Source of the DNA: Pseudomonas muyukensis
GTDB lineage: Bacteria; Pseudomonadota; Gammaproteobacteria; Pseudomonadales; Pseudomonadaceae
Direction: 5' to 3'
Assembly (NCBI RefSeq): GCF_019139535.1
Contig: NZ_CP077073.1
Location: 2,198,501 to 2,262,500, forward strand
Length of the DNA: 64,000 nt
Shown piece by piece: positions 53,303 to 62,269 of the stretch (the first letter of the stretch is position 1; each line of letters starts with the position of its first letter). The position numbers and the translations under genes were made by a program. The notes beneath the pieces are model-generated. The model searched no databases and was not told the origin of the DNA. It saw only the letters and a list, made by a program, of their open reading frames with translations.

Positions 53303-54436
53303 ATGAAACCCACCTGGGACATCTTCTGCACGGTCGTCGACAACTATGGCGATATCGGCGTGACCTGGCGCCTGGCCCGGCAGTTGGTGGCCGAGCACGG
53401 CATGGCCGTGCGCCTGTGGGTCGATGACCTGCAAGCTTTCCTGCGGCTGTGCCCGCAGCTTGACCCCGGCGCGGCGCAGCAATGGCAGCAAGGGGTGGAG
53501 ATTCGCCACTGGCCTGCTACCTGGCCAGGCGCGGAGCCGGCCCAGGTGGTGATCGGCGCCTTCGCCTGCCAACTGCCGGACGGCTACGTCCAGGCCATGG
53601 CCCAGCAGCCCACGCCCCCCTTGTGGTTGAACCTGGACTACCTGAGCGCCGAAGACTGGGTGCAGGGCTGTCATGGTTTGCCATCGCCCCAGGCCAACGG
53701 GCTGCGCAAGTACTTCTTCTTCCCAGGCTTCACCGAGCAGACCGGCGGCCTGCTGCGTGAAGCCAGCCTGCTGCCGCGTTGCCAGGCCTTGCGCCAGACG
53801 CCCGGTGAGCGGGAGAGGTTCCTTGGCGGGCTGGGCGTGCAGCCTCAGCAGGGCGCGCGGCTGATCTCGCTGTTCGCCTATGAGAACCCGCAGTTGGGCA
53901 ACTGGCTCGATGTGCTGGCCGCTGATGCCCAGCCCACCCACCTGCTGGTGCCGCAGGGGCGCATCCTTGGGGACCTGGGCGCATGGTTGGGCACGGCGCA
54001 GCTGCCCGTGGGCGCGCTGCATCGGCGTGGCGGGCTGACGGTGCAGGTGCTGCCTTTCGTCAGCCAGGACGACTACGACCGGCTGCTGTGGAGCTGCGAC
54101 TTCAACGCCGTGCGCGGCGAGGATTCCTTCGTCCGCGCGCAATGGGCCGGCGTGCCGATGCTGTGGCACATCTACATCCAGCAAGAGAACGCCCACTGGG
54201 ACAAGCTCGAGGCGTTCCTCGTCCTCTACCGTGAAGGGCTGTCGCCAGCTGCCGGGCAGGCGCTGGTCGAACTGTGGCGGGCCTGGAACATGGATCGGCC
54301 GATGGGGCAGGCCTGGGCGGCGCTGCAGCCGCACTGGGACGAAGTGCGCGAACATGCCCGGCAATGGCAGGCCGCGCAGGCCGCTCGGCCGGACCTTGCC
54401 ACGAGGCTGGTACAGTTTTACCGAAATTCGCTATGA
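53303..54436 (+). CDS. earP: EF-P arginine rhamnosyltransferase EarP
   Basis: A 377-residue GT-B enzyme that moves rhamnose from dTDP-L-rhamnose to Arg32 of elongation factor P, in the cytoplasm. The N-terminus MKPTWDIFCTVVDNYGDIGV holds Asp13 and Asp17, and NAVRGEDSFVRAQWAG contains the donor-binding Glu-Asp-Ser; FPGFTEQTGGLL is typical. EarP lets ribosomes pass polyproline stretches. It lies directly before efp, as in P. aeruginosa. The longer open frame from 52829 is a shadow of the opposite strand. ATG 53303 matches the family start. Confidence 0.97.
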   Translation: MKPTWDIFCTVVDNYGDIGVTWRLARQLVAEHGMAVRLWVDDLQAFLRLCPQLDPGAAQQWQQGVEIRHWPATWPGAEPAQVVIGAFACQLPDGYVQAMAQQPTPPLWLNLDYLSAEDWVQGCHGLPSPQANGLRKYFFFPGFTEQTGGLLREASLLPRCQALRQTPGERERFLGGLGVQPQQGARLISLFAYENPQLGNWLDVLAADAQPTHLLVPQGRILGDLGAWLGTAQLPVGALHRRGGLTVQVLPFVSQDDYDRLLWSCDFNAVRGEDSFVRAQWAGVPMLWHIYIQQENAHWDKLEAFLVLYREGLSPAAGQALVELWRAWNMDRPMGQAWAALQPHWDEVREHARQWQAAQAARPDLATRLVQFYRNSL

Positions 54437-54437
54437 T
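54432..54437 (+). promoter_or_regulatory. Candidate -10 of an efp promoter
   Basis: TATGAT overlaps the earP stop codon and is followed by ACGCGG. It lies 48 bases before the efp start. No good -35 is seen, so efp may be read from this promoter and from earP read-through. Confidence 0.4.
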
Positions 54438-54484
54438 ACGCGGCCTCGATTTTTATAAATCCATCCAGATTCGGATACTTCGTA

Positions 54485-55054
54485 ATGAAAACTGGTAAAG
54501 AACTGAAACCCGGTACCGTACTGCGGATCGACAACGACCCGTGGCTGGTTCAGAAAGCTGAGTTCACCAAGTCGGGCCGTAACAGCGCGATCATGAAGAC
54601 CAAGCTGAAGAACCTGCTGACCGGCTACAAGACCGAAACCGTATACGGTGCGGACGACAAGCTGGACGACGTGATCCTGGATCGCAAAGAAGCGACCCTG
54701 TCGTTCATCAGCGGTGACTCGTACACCTTCATGGACACCACCGACTACACCATGTACGAACTGAACGCCGAAGACATCGACGCCGTTCTGCCGTACATCG
54801 AAGAAGGCATGGAAGACATCTGCGAAGCGGTGTTCTTCGAAGGCCGCCTGGTATCGGTAGAACTGCCGACCACCATCAGCCGTCAGGTCGTCTACACCGA
54901 GAACGCTGCGCGTGGCGACACCTCGGGCAAGGTCATGAAGCCTGCCAAGCTGAAGAACGGTACCGAGATTTCGGTCGCCGACTTCATCCAGATCGACGAG
55001 TGGATCGACATCGACACCCGCGACAACAGCTTCAAGGGCCGTTCGAAGAAGTAA
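54485..55054 (+). CDS. efp: Translation elongation factor P
   Basis: A 189-residue EF-P with its three beta-barrel domains: KOW-like N-terminal domain ([20 protein letters not shown]), middle OB domain, and C-terminal OB domain. The loop tip is FTKSGRNSA with Arg32, not Lys, which is the form rhamnosylated by EarP. EarP is encoded just upstream, so the pair is complete. EF-P relieves stalling at proline runs. Strong codon bias fits high expression. Confidence 0.98.
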   Translation: MKTGKELKPGTVLRIDNDPWLVQKAEFTKSGRNSAIMKTKLKNLLTGYKTETVYGADDKLDDVILDRKEATLSFISGDSYTFMDTTDYTMYELNAEDIDAVLPYIEEGMEDICEAVFFEGRLVSVELPTTISRQVVYTENAARGDTSGKVMKPAKLKNGTEISVADFIQIDEWIDIDTRDNSFKGRSKK

Positions 55055-55075
55055 TCTTCTTGCGACGAGCACAAG

Positions 55076-55101
55076 AAACCCGGCCTTGGCCGGGTTTTTT
55101 T
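55076..55101 (+). terminator. Intrinsic terminator of efp
   Basis: AAACCCGGCC pairs with GGCCGGGTTT around TT, followed by TTTT. It begins 22 bases after the efp stop. Confidence 0.92.
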
Positions 55102-55130
55102 GTGCCTGTCTCTGGCGGCTTGCCTCACCC

Positions 55131-55262
55131 CTGTAGGCGCGGCCTTGTGTCGCGAAAGGGGCGCAAAGCGCCCCCGACAGTGGAACAGGCGAACAGCAGA
55201 TTCGGCCTTGCGAATTCTGGGGCCGCTATGCGGTCCTTTCGTGACACAAGGCCGCTCTGACA
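55131..55262. repeat. REP pair, GGCGCGGCCTTGTGTCGCG type, convergent junction
   Basis: CTGTAGGCGCGGCCTTGTG and CACAAGGCCGCTCTGACAG face each other with GGGGCGCAAAGCGCCCCC and GGGGCCGCTATGCGGTCC as inner palindromes. It lies between efp and the convergent ohr gene. Confidence 0.8.
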
Positions 55263-55281
55263 GGAATAGCCACCGCTGCGG

Positions 55282-55710
55282 TCAGACAGTTACATGCAAG
55301 CGCACATCCACATTGCCACGGGTCGCGTTGGAATAAGGGCAGACCTTATGCGCCTTCTCCACCAGCCCTTCGGCGTCGGCCTGGGCCAGGCCCGGCAGGT
55401 TGATGTGCAGGTCGATGTCCAGGCCGAAACCACCCGGGATCTGGCCAATACCGACCTTGGCGGTGATCGAGGCATCGGCCGGCAGGGCTTTTTTCTCCTG
55501 CCCGGCAACGAACTTCAGCGCGCCGATGAAGCAGGCCGAGTAACCGGCGGCGAACATCTGCTCGGGGTTGGTGCCTTCGCCACCGGCGCCACCCAGTTCC
55601 TTGGGGGTGCTCAGCTTGACGTCCAGCTTGCCGTCGCTGGAGCGGGATTTGCCGTCGCGACCGCCGGTGGAGGTGGCTTCTGCGATGTACAGTGGAGTGA
55701 CCTTTTGCAT
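55282..55710 (-). CDS. ohr: Organic hydroperoxide resistance protein Ohr
   Basis: A 142-residue OsmC/Ohr thiol peroxidase. The reactive Cys is in [15 protein letters not shown] and the resolving Cys in [14 protein letters not shown]. It starts [20 protein letters not shown], the family N-terminus, and has [14 protein letters not shown]. It reduces organic hydroperoxides with lipoylated partners. The ohrR gene is upstream on the same strand, with a palindromic AT-rich operator region between them. Confidence 0.97.
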   Translation of the reverse strand: MQKVTPLYIAEATSTGGRDGKSRSSDGKLDVKLSTPKELGGAGGEGTNPEQMFAAGYSACFIGALKFVAGQEKKALPADASITAKVGIGQIPGGFGLDIDLHINLPGLAQADAEGLVEKAHKVCPYSNATRGNVDVRLHVTV

Positions 55711-55760
55711 CTTGATGCCTCGCTTGTGTGCTGCGCGCCGTCGGCGCTGAGTGGGTATGG

Positions 55761-55800
55761 ATTTAAATTAGCGCGCAATTATTTAGTGCGCAAGTTAAAT
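55761..55800. promoter_or_regulatory. Probable OhrR operator
   Basis: On the minus strand the region has two similar boxes, TTGCGCACTAAAT and TTGCGCGCTAATT, 15 bases apart, within an AT-rich inverted repeat bounded by ATTTAA. It is the only obvious palindromic block between ohrR and ohr, 51 bases upstream of the ohr start. MarR-type OhrR proteins bind such sites. Confidence 0.6.
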
Positions 55801-55840
55801 ATTCGACCATTCATCGAACCGCTCGCCCACAGCATAGCCG

Positions 55841-56296
55841 TCAGAGGTGATCTTGCAGTTGCGCGCGCAGTGCCAGCAGGTCGGCTTGCAGTTTTTGCAG
55901 CTGTTCGGCGCTGTGGCCACTGGCCTGGAGGATGCATTGAGGCACGCGGCGGGCTTCGCCTTGCAAGGCGCGGCCCTTGTCGGTCAGTTGCACCAGTACC
56001 ACGCGCTCGTCCTCGCGGCTGCGGCTGCGCTTGAGCAGGCCTTCGCTTTCCAGGCGCTTGAGCAAGGGGGTCAGGGAGCCGGGGTCGGTGAGCAGGCGCT
56101 GGCTGATTTCGCCCACGGTCATGCCGTCCCGTTCCCACAGCACGAGCATGGCCAGGTATTGCGGGTAGGTCAGGCCCAGGGCCTGCAGCAGCGGTTTGTA
56201 GACCTTGGTCATCAGCAACGAGGTGGAGTGCAGGGCGAAGCACACCTGGTTATCCAGCAATAGCTCGTTGCAGGGAGCTTGGGTGTCGGCGTTCAT
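55841..56296 (-). CDS. ohrR: MarR-family organic hydroperoxide sensor OhrR
   Basis: A 151-residue MarR protein. The peroxide-sensing Cys is Cys19 in LLLDNQVCFALHST, followed by YPQYLAMLVLWERDGM and the wing (RSREDERVVLVQLTDKGRAL). Oxidation of this Cys should release it from DNA and turn on ohr. It is 130 bp upstream of ohr on the same strand, as in P. aeruginosa. A second Cys near the C-terminus (PQCILQA) could be the partner in the two-Cys class. Confidence 0.95.
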   Translation of the reverse strand: MNADTQAPCNELLLDNQVCFALHSTSLLMTKVYKPLLQALGLTYPQYLAMLVLWERDGMTVGEISQRLLTDPGSLTPLLKRLESEGLLKRSRSREDERVVLVQLTDKGRALQGEARRVPQCILQASGHSAEQLQKLQADLLALRAQLQDHL

Positions 56297-56354
56297 GCAG
56301 GTCCTTGGTATCGATGAGGATGGAAATCTAGCACGCCAAAGCTTGGTGCGCTTA

Positions 56355-57308
56355 CTACCAGCGCAGCTCGCTTCTCAGGGCCAGGTCCCACGGTGGTAGC
56401 GGACTGAATCGGCTCTTGAGGAATTCGAGCAGCAAACGGCTGCGAGAGTTCGTTTCGTGTTCCAGGCGCAGGGCATAAATGCCGCTGGTTTCGGGTTCGG
56501 GCAGACCGTTTTGGCAAAACAGCGGGAGCAATTCGCCACGCAGCAGGTAGTCGCTGATCAACCAGGTGGGCAGGTGGGCCACGCCCAATCCTGCGAGGGC
56601 ACCGAACAGCAGGGTCTCGGCGTTGTTGGCGGCCATGCGCATGCGGGCGGGGCGGTACAGCCGGGTCTGGCCGTCGACGTTGAAGCGCCAGGCGAACGGC
56701 GGTGCCAGGCCATCCCAGTCCAGGCCATCGTGGCCGGGCAGCTCGCTGGGGCAGGCCGGCACCCCGCGGCTGGCCAGGTAGGCAGGGCTGGCGCAGGCAA
56801 TGCGCACCATGTAGGCCAGGGGCGTGGCCACCAGGCGGGTATCGGCCAGGGGGCCGGCGCGCAGCACCAGGTCGACTTCGCCCAGGTGGCTGCCGTGCAG
56901 GTCGACGAAGCTGTCGATCAGGCGCAGTTGCACGTCGAGCCCGGGGTAGGCCACCAGGAAGTCGGCAATGGCCGGGGCCAGGTGGCGTCGGCCAAAGGCG
57001 GCGGGGGCGTCGATGCGGATCAACCCTTCGGGGGCGTTGCTCAGCGACACCGCCTCGGCCCGCGCCAGGCGCAGTTCTTCGATGATACGCCGGGCCCGCT
57101 CGGCGAACGCGTTGCCCGCTGGAGTTGGCCGCACGGCATGGGTGCTGCGCGAGAACAGGCGGCTGCCCACGGCGCTTTCCAGGTTGTCGATGCGCCGGGC
57201 CACGGCAGACGGGGTCAGGGGGTGGCGACGGGCAGCGGCGGAGAAACTGCCGGTTTCCAACACGTCGAGAAACAGGCTCAGTTGTTCAGTGAGGATATCG
57301 GGGCTCAT
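56355..57308 (-). CDS. LysR-type transcription regulator
   Basis: A 317-residue LTTR of the CrgA/AaeR type. HTH: ILTEQLSLFLDVLETGSFSA, AARRHPLTPSAVARRIDNLE. Effector domain: LIRIDAPAAFGRRHLAPAI and LLFGALAGLGVAHLPTWLI. ATG 57308 (MSPDILT) fits the family; 11 additional upstream codons are unlikely. It is divergent from the TauE-like transporter, 115 bp away, which is the likely target. Ligand unknown. Confidence 0.9.
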   Translation of the reverse strand: MSPDILTEQLSLFLDVLETGSFSAAARRHPLTPSAVARRIDNLESAVGSRLFSRSTHAVRPTPAGNAFAERARRIIEELRLARAEAVSLSNAPEGLIRIDAPAAFGRRHLAPAIADFLVAYPGLDVQLRLIDSFVDLHGSHLGEVDLVLRAGPLADTRLVATPLAYMVRIACASPAYLASRGVPACPSELPGHDGLDWDGLAPPFAWRFNVDGQTRLYRPARMRMAANNAETLLFGALAGLGVAHLPTWLISDYLLRGELLPLFCQNGLPEPETSGIYALRLEHETNSRSRLLLEFLKSRFSPLPPWDLALRSELRW

Positions 57309-57423
57309 AGAGGTGTGCTTATGCAAGATACGCACAGCCATTGTGCGCTGCTGTGCGTTTCCCCGCTAGCCGCGACTGGGTAGCATGCTGCTCATTCTCT
57401 GAAAACAGGCGGATGAGGCCCGG

Positions 57424-58173
57424 ATGATCGAGTGGTTGATGTATATCGTGTTGGGGGCGGCGCTGGGTACCTTGGGCGGCTTGTTTGGCATTGGTGGTGG
57501 GTTGATCGCGATTCCGGCGCTGGGGGTGTTGTTCGGCCTCGACCAGCAGCTGGCCCAGGGCACGGCACTGGTGATGGTGGTGCCCAACGTGCTGTTGGCG
57601 TTGTGGCGCTATCACCAGCGCAACCGCATCGAGCTGCGCCATGCCGTGCCGTTGTCGTTGTGCAGTTTCGTGTTTGCCTGGCTGGGGGCGATCTGGGCCG
57701 TCGGGATCGATGCCCAGTCAATGCGCCTGTACTTCGTCGGTTTTCTGGTGGTCCTGGCGGTGTGGAACGTGGCGCGGATGTTCCTGCCGGTGCGCCCGCC
57801 GAGCAACCAGCTGCGCTATCCATGGCCGTGGTTGGGCGTGTTGGGCAGCTTTGCCGGGACCATGGGCGGGCTGTTCGGCGTGGGTGGGGCGGTGGTGGCC
57901 ACGCCGATATTGACCTCGGTGTTCGGCACGACCCAGGTCGTGGCCCAGGGCCTGTCGCTGGCGCTGGCGGCGCCGAGCACCCTGGTGACGCTGTTGACCT
58001 ATGGGCTGCACCAGAGTGTCGTCTGGAGCGTCGGTATCCCCCTGGCGATCGGTGGTTTGCTCAGCATCAGCTGGGGCGTGAAGCTGGCCCATGCGTTGCC
58101 GGAGAAGGTGCTGCGGGCAATGTTCTGCGGGTTCCTGGTGGTGTGCGCGCTGATGCTCGGGTTCGAGCTGTAG
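57424..58173 (+). CDS. TauE/SafE family sulfite/organosulfonate exporter-like
   Basis: A 249-residue membrane protein with seven to eight helices and the duplicated family motif: LGTLGGLFGIGGGLIAIPAL in the first half and FAGTMGGLFGVGGAVVATPI in the second. TauE/SafE proteins carry sulfite, sulfonates or organic anions across the inner membrane; the substrate is unknown. ATG 57424 has no strong ribosome site; the leader is GAGGCCCGG. Divergent from a LysR gene. Confidence 0.9.
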   Translation: MIEWLMYIVLGAALGTLGGLFGIGGGLIAIPALGVLFGLDQQLAQGTALVMVVPNVLLALWRYHQRNRIELRHAVPLSLCSFVFAWLGAIWAVGIDAQSMRLYFVGFLVVLAVWNVARMFLPVRPPSNQLRYPWPWLGVLGSFAGTMGGLFGVGGAVVATPILTSVFGTTQVVAQGLSLALAAPSTLVTLLTYGLHQSVVWSVGIPLAIGGLLSISWGVKLAHALPEKVLRAMFCGFLVVCALMLGFEL

Positions 58174-58183
58174 TATGTGGGGC

Positions 58184-58284
58184 TGCTGCGCAGCCCTTTC
58201 GCGACACAAGGCCGCTCCCACAGAGGTCACGCGATCCCCTGTGGGAGCGGCCTTGTGTCGCGAAAGGGCCGCAAGGCGGCCCCT
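58184..58284. repeat. REP pair in tail-to-tail order
   Basis: The right arm TTTCGCGACACAAGGCCGC is followed by the left arm GTGGGAGCGGCCTTGTGTCG, so orientation is reversed relative to 48003. Inner palindromes CTGCTGCGCAGCC and GGGCCGCAAGGCGGCCCC flank them. It lies between convergent TauE-like and LysR genes. Confidence 0.8.
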
Positions 58285-58296
58285 GGATCCCACCTG

Positions 58297-59148
58297 TCAT
58301 TTGAAGCCTTCGACGATGTATTCGGCCATGCAGTCGGTGATGGGCGAATGCTGCTGGTCGTTGCGCAGCAGCATCACATTGGCCATGTGCAACTGCGGCA
58401 AGCCGTCTTCTTCGCCGAGGATGCGCAGTTGCCCGCCGACCAGGCTCTGCAATTGCGCGGTCACCGCCAGCCCCGCGGTGACGATGGCGAAGATCGCCGC
58501 CAGGCTGGGGCTGGTGTAGGCGATGCGGTACTCGATGCCCTGGCGCTCCAGGGCGTTGCAGGTCCAGGCCCGGCAGAAGCAGTCGGTGTTGAACAGCGCC
58601 AACGGCATCGGCCGCTGCTCCTGGGGGCAGAAACCCTCGGCGGCGGCCCATACCAGGCGCTCCTGGCGCAGCAGCTGGCCGACCTCGTTGCCCGGTTCGC
58701 GGGTGACGATGGTCAGGTCCAGGTCCTGGCGCAGCATCAATTGCTTGGACGAGTCGCAGTGCACCTCGACATGGATCAACGGGTAGGCCTGGGCGAAGCG
58801 GGTGAGGATGCTGGGCAGGTAGCGCATGGCATAGTCGTCCGGCGTGCCGATGCGTACCACCCCGACCATGTGCGGCATGCGCAGGGTGTTGAACACCTCG
58901 CCATGCAGCTTGAGGATGCGCCGGGCATAACCCAGCAGCACCTGGCCCTCGGCGGTCAGGCGTACCTGGCGGCCGTCGCGCTCGAACAGCTGGCGTTGGA
59001 GGATGTCTTCCTCCAGGCGTTTCATCTGCATGCTGACCGCCGACTGGGTACGGTTGACCACCTCGCCGGCGCGGGTGAAGCCGCCTTGCTCGGCGATGGC
59101 GACGAAGGTGCGCAGCACGTCGGCATCGAGACTCTGATACTGGGACAT
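58297..59148 (-). CDS. LysR-type transcription regulator, LrhA/HexA-like
   Basis: A 283-residue LTTR starting MSQYQSLDADVLRTFVAIAE with the HTH TRAGEVVNRTQSAVSMQMKR. These sequences resemble the LrhA/HexA/PecT subgroup. The effector domain includes GVVRIGTPDDYAMRYLPSIL, then LFNTDCFCRAWTCNALERQ with several Cys. It diverges from the DUF1127 gene, with 93 bp between. LrhA-like regulators often affect motility or exoproducts; target not known here. Confidence 0.88.
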   Translation of the reverse strand: MSQYQSLDADVLRTFVAIAEQGGFTRAGEVVNRTQSAVSMQMKRLEEDILQRQLFERDGRQVRLTAEGQVLLGYARRILKLHGEVFNTLRMPHMVGVVRIGTPDDYAMRYLPSILTRFAQAYPLIHVEVHCDSSKQLMLRQDLDLTIVTREPGNEVGQLLRQERLVWAAAEGFCPQEQRPMPLALFNTDCFCRAWTCNALERQGIEYRIAYTSPSLAAIFAIVTAGLAVTAQLQSLVGGQLRILGEEDGLPQLHMANVMLLRNDQQHSPITDCMAEYIVEGFK

Positions 59149-59241
59149 GGCATCAATCTCCTAGATGCACGGCATCAGAAACATTCGTTGGATTGATCTT
59201 AGGCCTGGGCAGAGACTGGAGCCATCCACAAGGAGGGCGTC

Positions 59242-59439
59242 ATGATGAAAGGTCATTTCAACGTAGCTCACCACACGGCATCACCCCTGGGCCACCTGTT
59301 GCGCTGGTACGAGCTGCACCGCCAGCGCGAGGAGCTGGCGCGCCTGAGCGATGCCACGCTGCATGACCTGGGCTTGTCCCGGGCCGATATCCAGCAGGAG
59401 GCCGAGCGGCATTTCTGGGACGATCCGCTGCGCAAGTAG
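59242..59439 (+). CDS. DUF1127 family small protein
   Basis: A 65-residue protein with the DUF1127 motif WYELHRQREELARLSDATLH followed by DLGLSRADIQQEAER, which forms helices joined by a short turn. ATG 59242 and the next ATG are both possible; AAGGAGG is well placed for either. In other proteobacteria, Arg-rich DUF1127 proteins affect RNA turnover and phosphate or stress responses. The function here is unknown. Divergent from the LysR gene. Confidence 0.88.
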   Translation: MMKGHFNVAHHTASPLGHLLRWYELHRQREELARLSDATLHDLGLSRADIQQEAERHFWDDPLRK

Positions 59440-59475
59440 GCGCCTGGTTTACAGGCCAGGCCGATCGCAAACCCC

Positions 59476-59559
59476 GTAGAAGCCGGCTTGCCGGCGAACA
59501 CCGGCGCAGCCGGTGCCAGGTAGCCCGGCGTCTGGTTCGCCGGCAAGCTGGCTCCTGCG
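59476..59559. repeat. REP unit, GAAGCCGGCTTGCCGGCGAA type
   Basis: Left arm GTAGAAGCCGGCTTGCCGGC and right arm TTCGCCGGCAAGCTGGCTCC. It lies between the tandem DUF1127 and AlkX/YcaQ genes. Confidence 0.75.
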
Positions 59560-59604
59560 CTCGCCAAGGCGCAGACTCTGCGGTATCCACAGGGAGGTCA
59601 TGCA

Positions 59605-60825
59605 GTGTCTTCGAGCTTGTCCATCCACCAGGCCCGGCGCCTGGCCCTGAGCGCCCAGGGCTTCGCCAAGCCTGCCGCTGCCGAGCCCAGCCTTGCCAGC
59701 CTGCGCCGCACGCTCAACCAGTTGGGCGTGGTGCAGATCGATTCGGTCAACGCGCTGGTCCGCTCCCATTACCTGCCGCTGTTCTCGCGCCTGGGGGATT
59801 ATCCACAGGCCCTGCTCGATCAGCTCGCCTGGGGCACGCGCCGCCAACGCCGGCTATTCGAGTATTGGGGCCATGAGGCCTCGCTACTGCCACTGGCGCT
59901 CTACCCATTGATGCGCTGGCGCATGGCCCAGGCGGCCGACGGCAAAGGCATCTACCGGCAGTTGGCAACCTTTGGTCGCGAGCGCCGCGCGGTCATCGAG
60001 CGGGTCCTGGCCGCCGTGCGCGAGCGTGGCGCGTTGGCTGCCGGCAGCCTGTCGACCCGCGCAGAGCGCGCCGGCCCCTGGTGGGACTGGAGCGAAGAAA
60101 AACACGCGCTGGAATGGTTGTTTGCCGCAGGCCAGGTCACGGTGGCCGGGCGTCGCGGCTTCGAACGCCTCTACGACCTGCCCGAGCGGGTGTTGCCCGC
60201 CGAACTGCTCGGGCAACCAGTGCCGGGCGCGGCCGAGGCGCAGCAGGGGCTGCTGTTGCATGCCGCCCAGGCGCTGGGGGTGGCTACCGAATCGGACCTG
60301 CGCGACTATTTCCGCCTGACGCCGCCACAGAGCAAGGCCGCCCTGGCCGCGCTGCTCGCCGATGGGCGCCTGCAGCCCTGCACGGTACAGGGCTGGAAAC
60401 AGCCGGCGTACCTGCCAGGCACGCCGCGCATCCCCCGGCGCATCGAGGCCAGCGCCTTGCTTTCGCCGTTCGATTCGCTGGTCTGGGAGCGCAGCCGCAC
60501 TGAGCGTTTGTTCGACTTTCGCTACCGCCTGGAGATCTATACCCCGGCCCACAAGCGGGTGTACGGCTACTACGTGCTGCCTTTCCTGTACCAGGAGCGC
60601 ATTGCCGCGCGCCTGGACCTGCGCGCCGAACGCGCCCAGGGGCGGCTGGCGGTGCATGCGGTCCATGCTCAGCCCCCAGGATTGGACGAGGCCGGTTATC
60701 AGGCGCTGGCGCTGAACCTGTGGCGCCTGGCCGGCTGGTTGGGGCTGGCGCAGGTGCAGCTCAACTGCCCACGGGCCGAGGGCAGCCAGCTGCGCCAGGC
60801 CTTGCTCAGCGGCGCACCTGCTTGA
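59605..60825 (+). CDS. AlkX/YcaQ-type DNA interstrand-crosslink glycosylase
   Basis: A 406-residue protein of the AlkZ-like family (HTH_42, winged-helix DNA glycosylases). The active-site motif is VVQIDSVN, giving Gln44-Ile-Asp46, the QxD form described for AlkX/YcaQ (AlkZ has QxQ). Other family segments are [17 protein letters not shown] and the C-terminal winged helix ([39 protein letters not shown]). E. coli YcaQ unhooks N7-alkylguanine crosslinks. It starts GTG at 59605 with AGGGAGG upstream. The last 20 bases overlap the convergent DAHP synthase gene. Confidence 0.9.
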   Translation: MSSSLSIHQARRLALSAQGFAKPAAAEPSLASLRRTLNQLGVVQIDSVNALVRSHYLPLFSRLGDYPQALLDQLAWGTRRQRRLFEYWGHEASLLPLALYPLMRWRMAQAADGKGIYRQLATFGRERRAVIERVLAAVRERGALAAGSLSTRAERAGPWWDWSEEKHALEWLFAAGQVTVAGRRGFERLYDLPERVLPAELLGQPVPGAAEAQQGLLLHAAQALGVATESDLRDYFRLTPPQSKAALAALLADGRLQPCTVQGWKQPAYLPGTPRIPRRIEASALLSPFDSLVWERSRTERLFDFRYRLEIYTPAHKRVYGYYVLPFLYQERIAARLDLRAERAQGRLAVHAVHAQPPGLDEAGYQALALNLWRLAGWLGLAQVQLNCPRAEGSQLRQALLSGAPA

Positions 60826-62152
60826 GGGTTTCGGCGATCAGGAACGCCAGCTCCAGCGACTGGTCGGCATTCATGCGCGGGTCGCAATGGGTGTGGTAGC
60901 GGTCGGACAGGCCGTCCTCGGTGATCGGCCGCGCACCGCCGATGCATTCGGTGACGTTCTGCCCGGTCATCTCGATATGGATACCGCCGGCATGGCTGCC
61001 CTCGGCCTGGTGCACCTGGAAGAACTGCTTCACCTCGTCGAGGATCTGCGCGAAGTCGCGGGTCTTGTAGCCGCTGCTGGCCTTGATGGTGTTGCCGTGC
61101 ATCGGGTCGGAGCTCCACAGCACCTGGCGGCCCTCGCGTTCGACGGTGCGGATCAGCCCCGGCAGGTGCTCGCCGACCTTGCTGGCGCCCATGCGCACGA
61201 TCAGGTTGAGGCGGCCGGGGTCGTTGTCCGGATTGAGCACGTCAATCAGGCGGATCAGCGCCTCAGGGTCCATGCTCGGGCCAACCTTGACCCCGATCGG
61301 GTTGTGCACGCCGCGCAGGAACTCGACATGGGCCCCGTCCAGCTGGCGGGTGCGGTCGCCGATCCACAGCATGTGCGCCGAGCAGTCGTAGTAGTCGCCG
61401 GTGAGGCTGTCGCGGCGCACGAAGGCTTCTTCGTAGTTGAGCAGCAAGGCTTCGTGGGCGGTGAAGAAGCTGGTTTCGCGCAATTGCGGCGCGCTGTCCA
61501 GGCCGCAGGCGCGCATGAACGCCAGGGTTTCGTCGATGCGGTTGGCCAGTTGCTGGTACTTGTCGGCCAGGGCTGAGTTGGCGATGAAGTCCAGGTTCCA
61601 CTTGTGCACCTGGTGCAGGTCGGCGAAGCCGCCCTGGGCGAAGGCGCGCAACAGGTTGAGGCTGGCGGTGGCCTGGTGGTAGGCCTGCAGCAGGCGCTCG
61701 GGGTCGGGCACGCGGCTGGCGGCGTCGAAGCCGATGCCGTTGACGATGTCACCACGGTAGGCGGGCAGGGTGATATCGCCGATGGTTTCGTCGTTGGCCG
61801 AGCGCGGCTTGGCGAACTGGCCGGCCATGCGCCCGACCTTGACCACCGGGCAGCCGGCGGCGAAGGTCATGACGATGGCCATCTGCAGCAGCACCTTGAA
61901 GGTGTCGCGGATCTTCGCCGCGGAAAACTCGGCGAAGCTCTCGGCGCAGTCGCCGCCTTGCAGCAGGAAGGCCCGGCCCTGGGTGACCTCGGCGAACTGC
62001 CGGCGCAGCTCGCGGGCTTCGCCGGCGAATACCAGCGGCGGATAGCCGGCCAGGGTCTGCTCGACCTTGAGCAGGTGCGCGGCGTCGGGGTAGGTCGGTT
62101 GCTGCTGGATCGGCAGGGCGCGCCAGCTGTCAGGGCTCCAGGGTCGGGTCAT
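60806..62152 (-). CDS. Class II 3-deoxy-7-phosphoheptulonate (DAHP) synthase
   Basis: A 448-residue type II DAHP synthase, the first enzyme of the shikimate pathway. It condenses PEP with erythrose-4-phosphate. Family segments: [75 protein letters not shown]. At about 450 residues it is the longer plant/Mycobacterium-like form, distinct from AroF/G/H of E. coli. ATG 62152 is used; a GTG one codon upstream is also possible. It ends overlapping the AlkX/YcaQ gene by 20 bp. Confidence 0.95.
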   Translation of the reverse strand: MTRPWSPDSWRALPIQQQPTYPDAAHLLKVEQTLAGYPPLVFAGEARELRRQFAEVTQGRAFLLQGGDCAESFAEFSAAKIRDTFKVLLQMAIVMTFAAGCPVVKVGRMAGQFAKPRSANDETIGDITLPAYRGDIVNGIGFDAASRVPDPERLLQAYHQATASLNLLRAFAQGGFADLHQVHKWNLDFIANSALADKYQQLANRIDETLAFMRACGLDSAPQLRETSFFTAHEALLLNYEEAFVRRDSLTGDYYDCSAHMLWIGDRTRQLDGAHVEFLRGVHNPIGVKVGPSMDPEALIRLIDVLNPDNDPGRLNLIVRMGASKVGEHLPGLIRTVEREGRQVLWSSDPMHGNTIKASSGYKTRDFAQILDEVKQFFQVHQAEGSHAGGIHIEMTGQNVTECIGGARPITEDGLSDRYHTHCDPRMNADQSLELAFLIAETLKQVRR

Positions 62153-62269
62153 CACGGGCTCTATCTATAGTGTCGGTTCGGGCGTGCCTGCCATGGTAAC
62201 GCTGGCGACGTGCTTGTTGCACCACCGGCATTGACGGACAATGCGCGTTTTGCGCGGGCAGGTGGCGGG

